Of a stretch of DNA of 64,000 nucleotides, positions 55,601 to 62,494 are shown piece by piece. The notes beneath the pieces were generated by a model. It was not told the DNA's origin. It saw only the letters and a program-made list of their open reading frames with translations, and did not search any database. Both the position numbers and the translations under genes were made by a program. The DNA lies in the NCBI RefSeq assembly GCF_026627255.1, contig NZ_JAPNLM010000006.1:124001-188000 (forward strand), in the 5' to 3' direction. The stretch comes from Streptomyces antarcticus. GTDB lineage: Bacteria > Actinomycetota > Actinomycetes > Streptomycetales > Streptomycetaceae. Every line of letters begins with the position of its first letter. The stretch's first letter is position 1.

Positions 55601-56494
55601 GCGTGCGCCGGCATCCGGCTGCCCGGGGGCCCGGGCTGCCTGGCCCACGCTGCGGCGCCCGTACGGGAGTCCTACCTCCGGGGGCTGCGGCCCGGCGCGC
55701 CCGTGGACCTGCGGGGCACGCCCTTCGAGGGCGGCCTGCTGCGGCGGGTGCTGGACGCGCTGCGGGACCCGGGGACGGGACGCGTCACGCCGGGACCCTG
55801 CTCCTTCGATCACGCGCACTTCGAGGACGACTGGAGCACGGCGGGGGCCCGTTTCGCGGGCCGCGTCTCCTTCGCGCGCGCCGTGTTCGCGGGTGGCGCG
55901 CGGTTCGAGGACGCCGTCTTCGACGGTCCGGCCGTCTTCGACGGCGCCGTGTTCCGCGCCGGCGCCACCTTCGACCGGAGCCGGTTCGCGCGGCGCGCCG
56001 CGTTCCGCCGTACGGTCTTCGGCGGCCCGGCCGGCTTCGCGGACGCCGCGTTCCTGGACGAGGCCTCCTTCGCGCGGGCGGTGCTGGAGGCCTCGGCGGA
56101 CCTGAACGGCCTGCGGGTGGCCGGCCGGGCCGACTTCTTCCGTACGGTCTTCCGCGGCCCGGCCGGCCTCGGCGGGGCCGTCTTCACCGGCCCGGCCGTG
56201 TTCTCGTACGCGGTGTGGGAGCGCGGACTCGCCTCTGCCGGGACGGTGTTCGGGCAGCCGGCGGCCTTCGACCACGCGGTGTTCCGCGGCCGGGTCCGCC
56301 TCGACGGCGTACGGTTCCCGCCGGGCACGGACGCGGCCCGCGACGTCACCGCCCTCCCGGGCACCTGGACGTCGGCCCGCCACCCGGACGGCACCTGGGA
56401 CCTCCACCTGACGGAAGCGGAGACGGAGACGGAAGTGGAGACGGAGACGGAGACGGACGCGGAGGCCGAGACCCCGGAACCGGAGCGGCAGTGA
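52691..56494 (+). CDS. Multidomain vWA / SAV_2336-type protein with inactive protease, cyclase-like and pentapeptide-like repeats
   Basis: 1267 residues from GTG 52691, overlapping the MoxR stop. Order by motif: variable linker (1-105); SAV_2336 N-terminal region with a vWA-like domain (~115-330; LDLALIVDTHHSMLLWADLV, where the MIDAS DxSxS has become D173-T-H-H-S177); helical region (~385-500); a PPQ repeat (~516-535); a trypsin-like domain without catalytic His or Ser (~555-740; LLTPRLVLTVGDARL, HYRGGPVSHAGRLLGVVHGV); a region resembling a nucleotidyl-cyclase fold lacking metal Asp pairs (~763-903; LHLAVSVDVEGDTAG); a solenoid of 14 perfect 11-residue units (1059-1212); and an acidic Thr/Glu tail. 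It is probably the central adaptor that the MoxR ATPase switches. No signal peptide or membrane segment is seen. Confidence 0.8.
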   Translation: MIERLLAAFADGAGDNGPNPGAGAEEIADILWLAARIDGGGPPPAAPAGGTRREQPPFGQPPLSGTGPESGGPAPGEPAVRLYPAVARADRGKPAGSGGGRRGSPLRLPRTASLDDPLALMRSLRPVGRRSIGGPGEELDEQLTVERSIERMVPSPVLRPAESRWLDLALIVDTHHSMLLWADLVDELRRVLTRSGVFRDVRTWHLTGTGSGATPMVARVRGGPPRNPLELSDPAGRRLILVLSDTVAAGWRQAPLQGVLRHWSAHNAVAVLNVLPERLWTRGAVQPVPFAVRADRPAAATRSWQRVPAVRRARAGRRGGGAAAVPVVPVVGLAPGSLGRLVRVVSGDGRWRRVACLRLDAPPGTTGAQPPPGDPPTGLEAVENFRASASPTAQRLAAHLAAVPLTLPVMTLVRRSLLREAQHGHLAEVALGGLFAPWGNEQDAAEVEFEFLPGVREALLGAQLRGDVAAVRELVRRRVWEFMSRNRGTGPDFSATRVTTGREGRRGVAEGALPFAAQPPQPPQPPQPPQPPQATLPGAGTREQPPGPAPEAGLGERLVRVRFEPLRGEAQEVGTLLTPRLVLTVGDARLGPGAVGWVRAGDREALCHAVWCDEGSPRVFLLLADRDLLAADRDLSDAGTWPGPPTWEAPPDRSAGAGGPGGRVRVDGSTDQGDPVALTGEAALPDGARNGELVRLSAEPESWTHYRGGPVSHAGRLLGVVHGVWPDRMVYLSGHALLEDPDFRAVLDAHCRTPAPAGEPGTALHLAVSVDVEGDTAGRAAGPPVAAALREVLRRTGTAGQVIETSATDLLVVVDAPGALGKAGRVLGELPSMVREVDEAHRSWRTLLAVAVSGGEAGFEEAGFSGTAVAAAARRMRGSRPPGYGPFLAVSPPLHEELDRLLGPTVPPRLPGPGDGPEGWLWTGDCAELGQAMTEADEIRGSGGADWPVCGFRIPDGDGPDGDRPDGGRRACAGIRLPGGPGCLAHAAAPVRESYLRGLRPGAPVDLRGTPFEGGLLRRVLDALRDPGTGRVTPGPCSFDHAHFEDDWSTAGARFAGRVSFARAVFAGGARFEDAVFDGPAVFDGAVFRAGATFDRSRFARRAAFRRTVFGGPAGFADAAFLDEASFARAVLEASADLNGLRVAGRADFFRTVFRGPAGLGGAVFTGPAVFSYAVWERGLASAGTVFGQPAAFDHAVFRGRVRLDGVRFPPGTDAARDVTALPGTWTSARHPDGTWDLHLTEAETETEVETETETDAEAETPEPERQ
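55865..56326 (+). repeat. 14 tandem 11-residue (33-bp) coding repeats, pentapeptide-like solenoid
   Basis: Residues 1059-1212 of the vWA protein divide without gap into 14 units of pattern A-x-(F/L)-x-x-A-x-F-x-G-x, for example ARFEDAVFDGP, AVFDGAVFRAG and AAFRRTVFGGP. The 5+6 spacing differs from a strict five-residue pentapeptide register. A right-handed beta-helix is the likely fold. Confidence 0.85.
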
Positions 56495-56503
56495 GCGCCG
56501 GGG

Positions 56504-56521
56504 CGCCCGGTGAACCGGGCG
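56504..56521. terminator. Short hairpin between convergent vWA and secreted-protein genes
   Basis: CGCCCGG-TGAA-CCGGGCG forms a perfect 7-bp stem, extendable by a G-T and a G-C pair into the stop codon of the minus-strand gene. It is the only candidate terminator in the 27-base gap. Confidence 0.6.
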
Positions 56522-56989
56522 TCAGCGCGGCCACGTGTAGCAGGACGAGCCCGAACGGGTGGAGTCGGCCCACCCGTTGCCCGTGTGGGTGTCGTCGTAG
56601 ACGTCGATCGCCACCTCGGTGCTGCCGCCGGCGATCCAGCTGCCGTCGAGCGGGAGGTCGCCGTACGGGATCCACCTGCCCGTCGCCCCGGCGCACTGCT
56701 GCGTGGAGGCGACGGAGTCGACCACTCTGTCGCCCTGCCAGGCCACGATGTTGCACCTGCCGCACTCGCGGGCGGCGACGTAGAGCCGGACCGACGTCAG
56801 CGTGACCGACCGGTTGTGCCAGGTGATCCCACCGGTCGCCTCGGCCCCGACGGCGCCCGCCCCGTTGCCGTGGACGGACGCGGCGGCGAAGCTGCGCGGG
56901 GCCGCCCCGGCCGCCGGGATCGTCCCGAGGAGGCAGGCCGCGACCGCGCCCGCCGTGATGCCTGCCCGTAGTAGCCGTCTTACCGGCAT
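56522..56989 (-). CDS. Secreted protein of unknown function
   Basis: 155 residues from ATG 56989. The signal peptide is clear (MPVRRLLRAGITAGAVAACL, cleavage probable after AAGA). The mature ~125 residues look beta-rich, with four Cys (ECGRC, QQC, SSC) that may form two disulfides, and a Trp/Gly-rich C-terminus (GNGWADSTRSGSSCYTW). No family is recognised. It is monocistronic and convergent with the conflict-type operon. Confidence 0.75.
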   Translation of the reverse strand: MPVRRLLRAGITAGAVAACLLGTIPAAGAAPRSFAAASVHGNGAGAVGAEATGGITWHNRSVTLTSVRLYVAARECGRCNIVAWQGDRVVDSVASTQQCAGATGRWIPYGDLPLDGSWIAGGSTEVAIDVYDDTHTGNGWADSTRSGSSCYTWPR

Positions 56990-57048
56990 GGTCTCTTTCT
57001 CGCCTCGCGGTACAACCCGTCGTCGCCGAAGGGAAGTTCCGTCCCCAC

Positions 57049-57975
57049 CTACGCGCCCGAGCGCGAGGGCTCCAGGGGGCGCGGTGCCGGGTGGGGGGCC
57101 GCCGCCGCGAGGTCGGCTTCCAGGGCGTCCAGGGCGCGGCGGGCCGTCGCGATGCGCTCCCGGACACCCGCGTCCGCCGCGGCGGTGCCTTCCGGCGGCG
57201 CGGCGCGGTGGGCCTCCGCCTCCATCTCCCGGGCCTCGTCGAGGGAGTTGAGGACCACACCGATCAGGACGTTCACCAGGACGAAGGAGGCGAGCAGGGC
57301 GTAGGAGGCGTAGTAGATGATGCTGAACCGGGAGATCTGCAGGCCCGCGCGGACCGCGTCGGTGAGGCCGTCGAGCGTGGTGAGCAGGAACAGCGTGAGG
57401 GCGGCGCGGCCGACGGAGCCGAAGTGCCCGGGGTCCGCGCGGGCGAAGCAGACCCAGCCGACCATCGCGTACAGGTACAGCACCAGCGCCCCGACGAACA
57501 GGAAGCTGGCGGTGCCGGGCAGGCTGCGGCCGACGGCGACCAGCAGGATCCGCAGGTGGGGCAGGAAGCGGGCGGAGCGCAGGACGCGGGCGAGGCGCAG
57601 CAGCCGCAGCAGGGTGGTGTTCTCGCGGACGAGCGGGACGAAGGCGCAGCCCACGACCACCAGGTCGAAGAGGTTCCAGGGGTCGCGGAAGAATGCTTTC
57701 GGCCGGTCCGCGTGCGCGCCCAGGCGCAGCAGCATCTCCAGGGTGAACACGGTCAGGCAGGCGTCCTCGGCCGAGCGCAGCAGCTGCCGGTACTCCCCGG
57801 CGAGCCCGCTGTAGGTCTCCGCGCCCATCAGGGCCGCGTTCAGCAGGATCACGCAGAAGACGACGAGCCCGAAGGCCGGTGCCTCCGTGGCCACGCGGCA
57901 CCGGGCCGCCAGCTTCATCCGGCCGCGTCCGGCCGGCTTCGGGTCTGCCATCTCGCTCCTCGTGCTCGTCGTCAC
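57049..57975 (-). CDS. Six-TM voltage-gated-type ion channel
   Basis: 308 residues. Six membrane segments can be traced: PAFGLVVFCVILLNAALMG, DACLTVFTLEMLLRLGAH, WNLFDLVVVGCAFVPLV, an S4 with repeated Arg (LLRLLRLARVLRSARFLPHL), TASFLFVGALVLYLYAMVGW, and a final YALLASFVLVNVLIGVVLNS. Between S5 and S6 the pore loop is ALTLFLLTTLDGLTDAV. The C-terminal ~70 residues are Glu/Ala-rich and probably coiled-coil (LDEAREMEAEAHRA ... RRALDALEADLAAAA), as in bacterial Na channels. The filter TLDGLTD differs from the TLESW of characterised bacterial Na channels, so ion choice is uncertain. Confidence 0.88.
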   Translation of the reverse strand: MTTSTRSEMADPKPAGRGRMKLAARCRVATEAPAFGLVVFCVILLNAALMGAETYSGLAGEYRQLLRSAEDACLTVFTLEMLLRLGAHADRPKAFFRDPWNLFDLVVVGCAFVPLVRENTTLLRLLRLARVLRSARFLPHLRILLVAVGRSLPGTASFLFVGALVLYLYAMVGWVCFARADPGHFGSVGRAALTLFLLTTLDGLTDAVRAGLQISRFSIIYYASYALLASFVLVNVLIGVVLNSLDEAREMEAEAHRAAPPEGTAAADAGVRERIATARRALDALEADLAAAAPHPAPRPLEPSRSGA

Positions 57976-58266
57976 CGCTGGTCGGCGCCCTGCGGGCCGC
58001 GCGGTCCGACGGTCTAACGCTCCACACCCGATCGGGTTTCACTCCGGAGCGCGCTCCGGAGCGCCGTCGCACGCGCCCGCGCGCCCGGGGCGAGGGGTGG
58101 GGTACTCGCCAAGTCCGCTGCGTGAACAGTCGGTTGATGCGCCGGGTGGGCCAGTCCGGTGGCACCTATGCTCCGTCCGTATGCATGTGTGGTCGTACGC
58201 CTGTGTGGCGGTACGTCCGCACTCCCGTGCGCCCGAACTCCTCGCGAACCGTAAGGGGACCGCCCT

Positions 58267-58866
58267 GTGAGCGTCCGTATCCAGCCCTCCTCCCAGGTCG
58301 ACGAGACGGCCGAGCTGGGCGAGGGCACCACCGTCTGGGATCTGGCGCAGATACGGGAGGAGGCCCGGCTCGGACGCGGGTGCATCGTGGGACGCGGGGC
58401 GTACGTGGGGCCGGGCGTGCGGATCGGCGACCACGTGAAGCTCCAGAACTACGCGCTCGTGTACGAGCCCGCCGTGCTCGGCGACGGGGTCTTCATCGGC
58501 CCCGCGGCGGTGCTCACCAACGACTTCTACCCGCGCGCGGTCGAGCCCGACGGCCGTCTCAAGCGCGGCGACGACTGGGAGTCCGCCGGGGTCGTGGTCG
58601 CCGACGGAGCCTCGCTCGGCGCCCGTTCGGTGTGTGTGGCGGGGGTGCGCGTCGGGCGCTGGGCGCTGGTCGCGGCCGGCGCGGTGGTGTCCCGGGACGT
58701 ACCGGACTTCGCGCTCGTCGCGGGGGTGCCGGCGCGGCGGATCGGCTGGGTGGGGAGGGCCGGCGTCCGCCTAGTGGAACAGGCGGACGAGCCGGGCGTA
58801 TGGGTCTGTCCGCGCACCGGCGCCCTGCACGACGAGAAGGGCGGCGAGCTCGCTGAACGGGCCTGA
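58267..58866 (+). CDS. Left-handed beta-helix acyltransferase (sugar N-acetyltransferase type)
   Basis: 199 residues from GTG 58267. Hexapeptide repeats run through the middle (GRGCIVGRGAYVGPGVRIGD, LGDGVFIGPAAVLTNDFYP, VVVADGASLGARSVCVAGVR, ALVAAGAVVSRDVPDFALVA, GVPARRIGWVG). The pattern KLQNYALVYEPAVLGDGVFI is that of WbpD/WlbB-type UDP-sugar N-acetyltransferases. It probably acetylates an amino sugar for the polymer made by the genes downstream; the exact sugar is inference. The C-terminal ~40 residues (VWVCPRTGALHDEKGGEL) form a short tail. Confidence 0.85.
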   Translation: MSVRIQPSSQVDETAELGEGTTVWDLAQIREEARLGRGCIVGRGAYVGPGVRIGDHVKLQNYALVYEPAVLGDGVFIGPAAVLTNDFYPRAVEPDGRLKRGDDWESAGVVVADGASLGARSVCVAGVRVGRWALVAAGAVVSRDVPDFALVAGVPARRIGWVGRAGVRLVEQADEPGVWVCPRTGALHDEKGGELAERA

Positions 58867-59297
58867 CGGAACGTCGATGATTTAGGCCATCGGCATTTCC
58901 TCAAAACCACAATCAACGAACATCCTTGGGCATACCTTGTCCCTGTACACGGGACCTGAGCAGGCAACAGCCGCTGCTCGGTGGGGGGTTGTACACGACG
59001 AGGGCATCGCGAGCAGCGGCGTGCCGGCGCGGATCTCCGTGCCTGCCGACGCCGCCGGTCGCGCCTGCCCCAGTCCGCGGGCATCGCTGGGGGGATCCAG
59101 ACGGCAGCCGTCGGACGGCTCGTGCCATCGGTGGGACACCACCGCCCGGCACGGGCGCCGTCACGCGCAATCCCCTCCGCGGAACGACGACCGCCAGGTC
59201 CGTCCGAGGAGCGATCAGAGGGGGTAGGTGTGTTGGAGCGCAACGGCTCGGACATACGGGGAGCGCGCAGTACGCGGGGAGCCGGGGTGGGGAACCG
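58867..59297. promoter_or_regulatory. Upstream region of the polysaccharide operon
   Basis: The first ~80 bases are markedly AT-richer than the surroundings (around 58872-58950: GATTTAGGCC, TTTCCTCAAAACCACAATCAA), a likely promoter or regulator-binding zone. The rest is GC-rich with no gene supported. A small open frame from TTG 59232 with a GGGGGTAGG ahead of it has no recognisable product. Confidence 0.45.
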
Positions 59298-60467
59298 GTG
59301 ACCACCGCACGATTAGAAGCACTGGCCCGCGAGGACCTGCCGCTGCACGCGCTCGCCGAGCGGCTGCTCGCGCTGGCCGAGGCGGGGCTGCCGGAGATGT
59401 ACCTGCCTGGAGCCGAGACCTTCGTGTTCACCCGGGCGGCCGCGGTCGCGCCCGACGGAACCCGCCGCCTGGAGCGGCGGGGGACCAGCACCCGGTACGC
59501 GGCCATCACCGCGCTGGGTGCCCGGTTCCTGCCCGAGGAACGCCAGCGCGCGCTGTTCGGCGGACGCAGTGCCGAGGAGTTCGCGGGACTGCTGGTGGAG
59601 CGGCTCCCGGGGGTGGAGAACCTCGGCGACGCGGCGCTCATCGCCTGGGCGGCCGCCGAAACCGGCCACGCCAAACTGTCCGACGCCCTCGCCCGGGTCG
59701 CCACCCTCGACGTCCCCGGACAGCCGCGGTACACGGTCGAGGCGGCCTGGGTGCTCTCCGCCCTCGCCGCCGCCCGCGACGCGGTCGACGTGGAGGACCG
59801 CCTCGCGGCCGCCCGGGACCGCCTGCTGGCGTCCCGGACCGCCGGCGGCCCGCTGTTCCCGCACGCCACCGGGCCGGGGCTGGTCCCCGGGTACCGCGCC
59901 CACGTGGCCTGCTTCGCCGACCAGACCTATCCGCTCCAGGCGCTGGCCCGGCTGCACGCGAGCGGCGACGACCTGGAGGCCCTCGGGGCGGCCGACGCCT
60001 GCGCCACCCGGATCTGTGACCTCCAGGGGGACGGCGGACAGTGGTGGTGGCACTACGACGCCCGCACCGGCGGCGTGGTCGAGGGCTACCCCGTCTACAG
60101 CGTGCACCAGCACGCGATGGCCCCGACCGCCCTGTTCGACCTGGCCGAGGCCGGCGGCACCGACTTCGGCGCCGCGATCCGCCGCGGGCTGCGGTGGATG
60201 ACCGACGTACCCGAGACGACCGGGCCCGACGGCACCCGGCGGGAGCCGATGATCCGCGACAACCTCGGCGTCACCTGGCGCAAGGTCTACCGCGGCGATC
60301 CGCTGAAGGCCGTACGGGCCGCCCGCGGACTCACCACCCGGGTCGTGCCGCGGGCGCGCCTCGCACCGCTCGACCGGATCTTCCGCCCCGACGCGGTGGA
60401 CCGCGAGTGCCGCCCGTACGAGTTCGGCTGGCTCCTCTTCGCCTGGCTCGGAGGACCACGGAGATGA
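59298..60467 (+). CDS. Unknown helical protein of the polysaccharide operon
   Basis: 389 residues from GTG 59298, with weak GGGGTGGGG upstream. Repeated helix pairs with Trp/His-rich loops are seen in the second half: FADQTYPLQALARLHASGDD, GQWWWHYDARTGGVVEGYPV, YSVHQHAMAPTALFDLAEAG. They resemble an alpha/alpha barrel as in polysaccharide lyases, glycoside hydrolases or terpene-cyclase-like proteins. I do not recognise the family. Its stop overlaps the start of the WecG/TagA-type glycosyltransferase by four bases, so it works with the polymer genes. There is no signal peptide. Confidence 0.75.
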   Translation: MTTARLEALAREDLPLHALAERLLALAEAGLPEMYLPGAETFVFTRAAAVAPDGTRRLERRGTSTRYAAITALGARFLPEERQRALFGGRSAEEFAGLLVERLPGVENLGDAALIAWAAAETGHAKLSDALARVATLDVPGQPRYTVEAAWVLSALAAARDAVDVEDRLAAARDRLLASRTAGGPLFPHATGPGLVPGYRAHVACFADQTYPLQALARLHASGDDLEALGAADACATRICDLQGDGGQWWWHYDARTGGVVEGYPVYSVHQHAMAPTALFDLAEAGGTDFGAAIRRGLRWMTDVPETTGPDGTRREPMIRDNLGVTWRKVYRGDPLKAVRAARGLTTRVVPRARLAPLDRIFRPDAVDRECRPYEFGWLLFAWLGGPRR

Positions 60468-61234
60468 ACTCACGACACTCCCTCTTCGGGGTGACGCTCG
60501 ACGCCCTGACCATGGACGAGACCGTGCGGCGCTGCCTGGACGCGGTGCGGCGCGGCGAACAGATCGAGATCGGCATGGTCAACGCCGCCAAGCTCGTCAA
60601 CATGCGCCGCGACCCCCGTCTCGCCGCGGCGGTCGGCGGCTGCGACCTCGTCCTGGCCGACGGCCAGGCGGTGGTCTGGGCCGGCCGCGTCCTCGGCGTC
60701 CGGCTGCCCGAACGGGTCGCGGGCATCGACCTGTTCATGCGCCTGCTCGCCGCGGCCGAAACGGCGGACATACCCGTCTACCTGCTCGGCGCCCGGCAGG
60801 ACGTCCTGGAGATGATGCTCCGGCAGATCTCCGACCGCTTCCCCGAACTGCGGGTGGCGGGCAGCCGCAACGGCTACTTCGAGGACTCCGACCAGGAGGT
60901 CATCGCCGACGCCATCGCCGCCAGCGGCGCCCGCCTGCTGTTCCTCGGCATGACCTCGCCGAAGAAGGAGATCTTCACCGCCGCCCACGGCAAGCGCACC
61001 GGCGCCCACGTGGTGCACGGCGTCGGCGGCTCCTTCGACATCCTCGCCGGCATCACCAAGCGGGCCCCCCTGGTCTGGCAGCGGATGGGGCTCGAATGGT
61101 TCTACCGCACCCTCCAGGAACCGCGCCGCCTCGGCAAGCGCTACCTCACCACCAACGCTGCCTTCCTCCTCATGACGGTCCGGGAACTCATCCACCGCAC
61201 ACCGTCTGCCCCTTCCGCGAACAGGAGTCACTGA
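60464..61234 (+). CDS. WecG/TagA/CpsF family glycosyltransferase
   Basis: 256 residues from ATG 60464. Family motifs are LFGVTLDALTMDETVRRCLD, IGMVNAAKLVNMRRDP, CDLVLADGQAVVWAGRVLG (with the catalytic-type Asp), LPERVAGIDLFMRLL, LFLGMTSPKKEIF, and VHGVGGSFDILAGITKRAP. Relatives transfer ManNAc or ManNAcA onto a lipid-linked sugar at the membrane face. With the epimerase and dehydrogenase downstream, transfer of ManNAcA or ManNAc is the likely role. The start overlaps the upstream gene, and the stop shares one base with the next start (TGATG). Confidence 0.92.
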   Translation: MNSRHSLFGVTLDALTMDETVRRCLDAVRRGEQIEIGMVNAAKLVNMRRDPRLAAAVGGCDLVLADGQAVVWAGRVLGVRLPERVAGIDLFMRLLAAAETADIPVYLLGARQDVLEMMLRQISDRFPELRVAGSRNGYFEDSDQEVIADAIAASGARLLFLGMTSPKKEIFTAAHGKRTGAHVVHGVGGSFDILAGITKRAPLVWQRMGLEWFYRTLQEPRRLGKRYLTTNAAFLLMTVRELIHRTPSAPSANRSH

Positions 61235-62490
61235 TGCGCGTCGTCGTCGTGGGACAGGGATACGTCGGACTGCCGCTGGCCATCCGGGCCGCCGAAGTCG
61301 GACACCAGGTGATCGGCTACGACGTGGACGCGCGGCGGGTCAAGAGCCTCGCCGCCGGCGAGTCGTACGTGGAGGACGTCTCCTCCGAACGGCTGAGCCG
61401 GGCACTGGAGCGCGGCAGCTACCGGGCGAGCGAACTCGCCCGGGACTGCGGCGGCTTCGACGTCGCCGTCGTCACCGTCCCCACCCCGTTACAGGAAGGC
61501 GCACCCGACCTTCGCTACATCGAGGAGTCGGCCCGCACCCTGGCCCGCTTCCTGCGCCCCGGCGCCACCGTCGTGCTGGAGTCCACCACCTACCCCGGGA
61601 CCACCGAGGAACTGTTCGCGCCGATCCTGGAGGACGGCTCCGGGCTCACCGCCGGAGTCGACTTCCACCTCGGCTACAGCCCCGAGCGCATCGACCCCGG
61701 CAACACCGTGTGGGGCTTCCAGCAGACGCCGAAGGTCGTCTCCGGCGTCGACGCCGCCTCGCTGAAGGCCGTGGAGGCCTTCTACGCCGACCTCGTCGAC
61801 ACCACCGTGCCGGTGCGCTCGCCCAAGGAGGCCGAGCTCGCCAAACTGCTGGAGAACACCTTCCGGCACGTGAACATCGCCCTGGTCAACGAGATCGCGA
61901 TGTTCGCCCGCCACCTCGACATCGACGTGTGGCAGGCCATCGAAGCGGCCTCCAGCAAGCCCTTCGGCTTCATGAAGTTCACCCCCGGCCCGGGGGTCGG
62001 CGGCCACTGCCTGCCCATCGACCCCTCGTACCTGTCCTGGCGGGTGCAGCGCGAACTCGGCCAGAACTTCCGCTTCGTCGAGCTCGCCAACGACATCAAC
62101 AGCCACATGCCCGAGTACGTGACGCGCCGCGTCATCGACGCCCTCAACGCCAAGCGCCGCTCGGTCAACGGCTCCCGGATCCTGCTGCTCGGGCTGGCGT
62201 ACAAGAAGAACACCGGCGACGCGCGGGAGTCGCCGGCCGTCCGCATCTCCCAACTGCTCCTCGACATGGGCGCCAAGGTTCGCGCGGCCGACCCGCACGT
62301 CGTGGAGAGCATCAAGGTCGACGCGCGCCTCGTCCGGGTCGAGCCGACCCGCAAGGAACTCGCCGCCGCCGACGTCGTGGTCCTGCTCACCGACCACGAC
62401 TCCTTCGACTACCAGATGGTCACCGAGCACGCCTCGTTCGTCCTCGACTGCCGCAACCGGGTCTCCGGACCGACCGTGGAGGTGCTCTGA
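61234..62490 (+). CDS. wecC: UDP-sugar dehydrogenase, UDP-ManNAc dehydrogenase type
   Basis: 418 residues from ATG 61234. The NAD-binding loop is RVVVVGQGYVGLPLAIRAAE. The central domain has LGYSPERIDPGN, LLENTFRHVNIALVNEIAMF, and the catalytic Cys C259 in PGVGGHCLPIDPSYL. The C-terminal domain contains LLGLAYKKNTGDARESPA. These match the WecC/WbpA branch that oxidises UDP-ManNAc or UDP-GlcNAc to the uronate. Next to a UDP-GlcNAc 2-epimerase, UDP-ManNAcA is the probable product. The symbol is given by analogy. Confidence 0.9.
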   Translation: MRVVVVGQGYVGLPLAIRAAEVGHQVIGYDVDARRVKSLAAGESYVEDVSSERLSRALERGSYRASELARDCGGFDVAVVTVPTPLQEGAPDLRYIEESARTLARFLRPGATVVLESTTYPGTTEELFAPILEDGSGLTAGVDFHLGYSPERIDPGNTVWGFQQTPKVVSGVDAASLKAVEAFYADLVDTTVPVRSPKEAELAKLLENTFRHVNIALVNEIAMFARHLDIDVWQAIEAASSKPFGFMKFTPGPGVGGHCLPIDPSYLSWRVQRELGQNFRFVELANDINSHMPEYVTRRVIDALNAKRRSVNGSRILLLGLAYKKNTGDARESPAVRISQLLLDMGAKVRAADPHVVESIKVDARLVRVEPTRKELAAADVVVLLTDHDSFDYQMVTEHASFVLDCRNRVSGPTVEVL

Positions 62491-62494
62491 AGCC

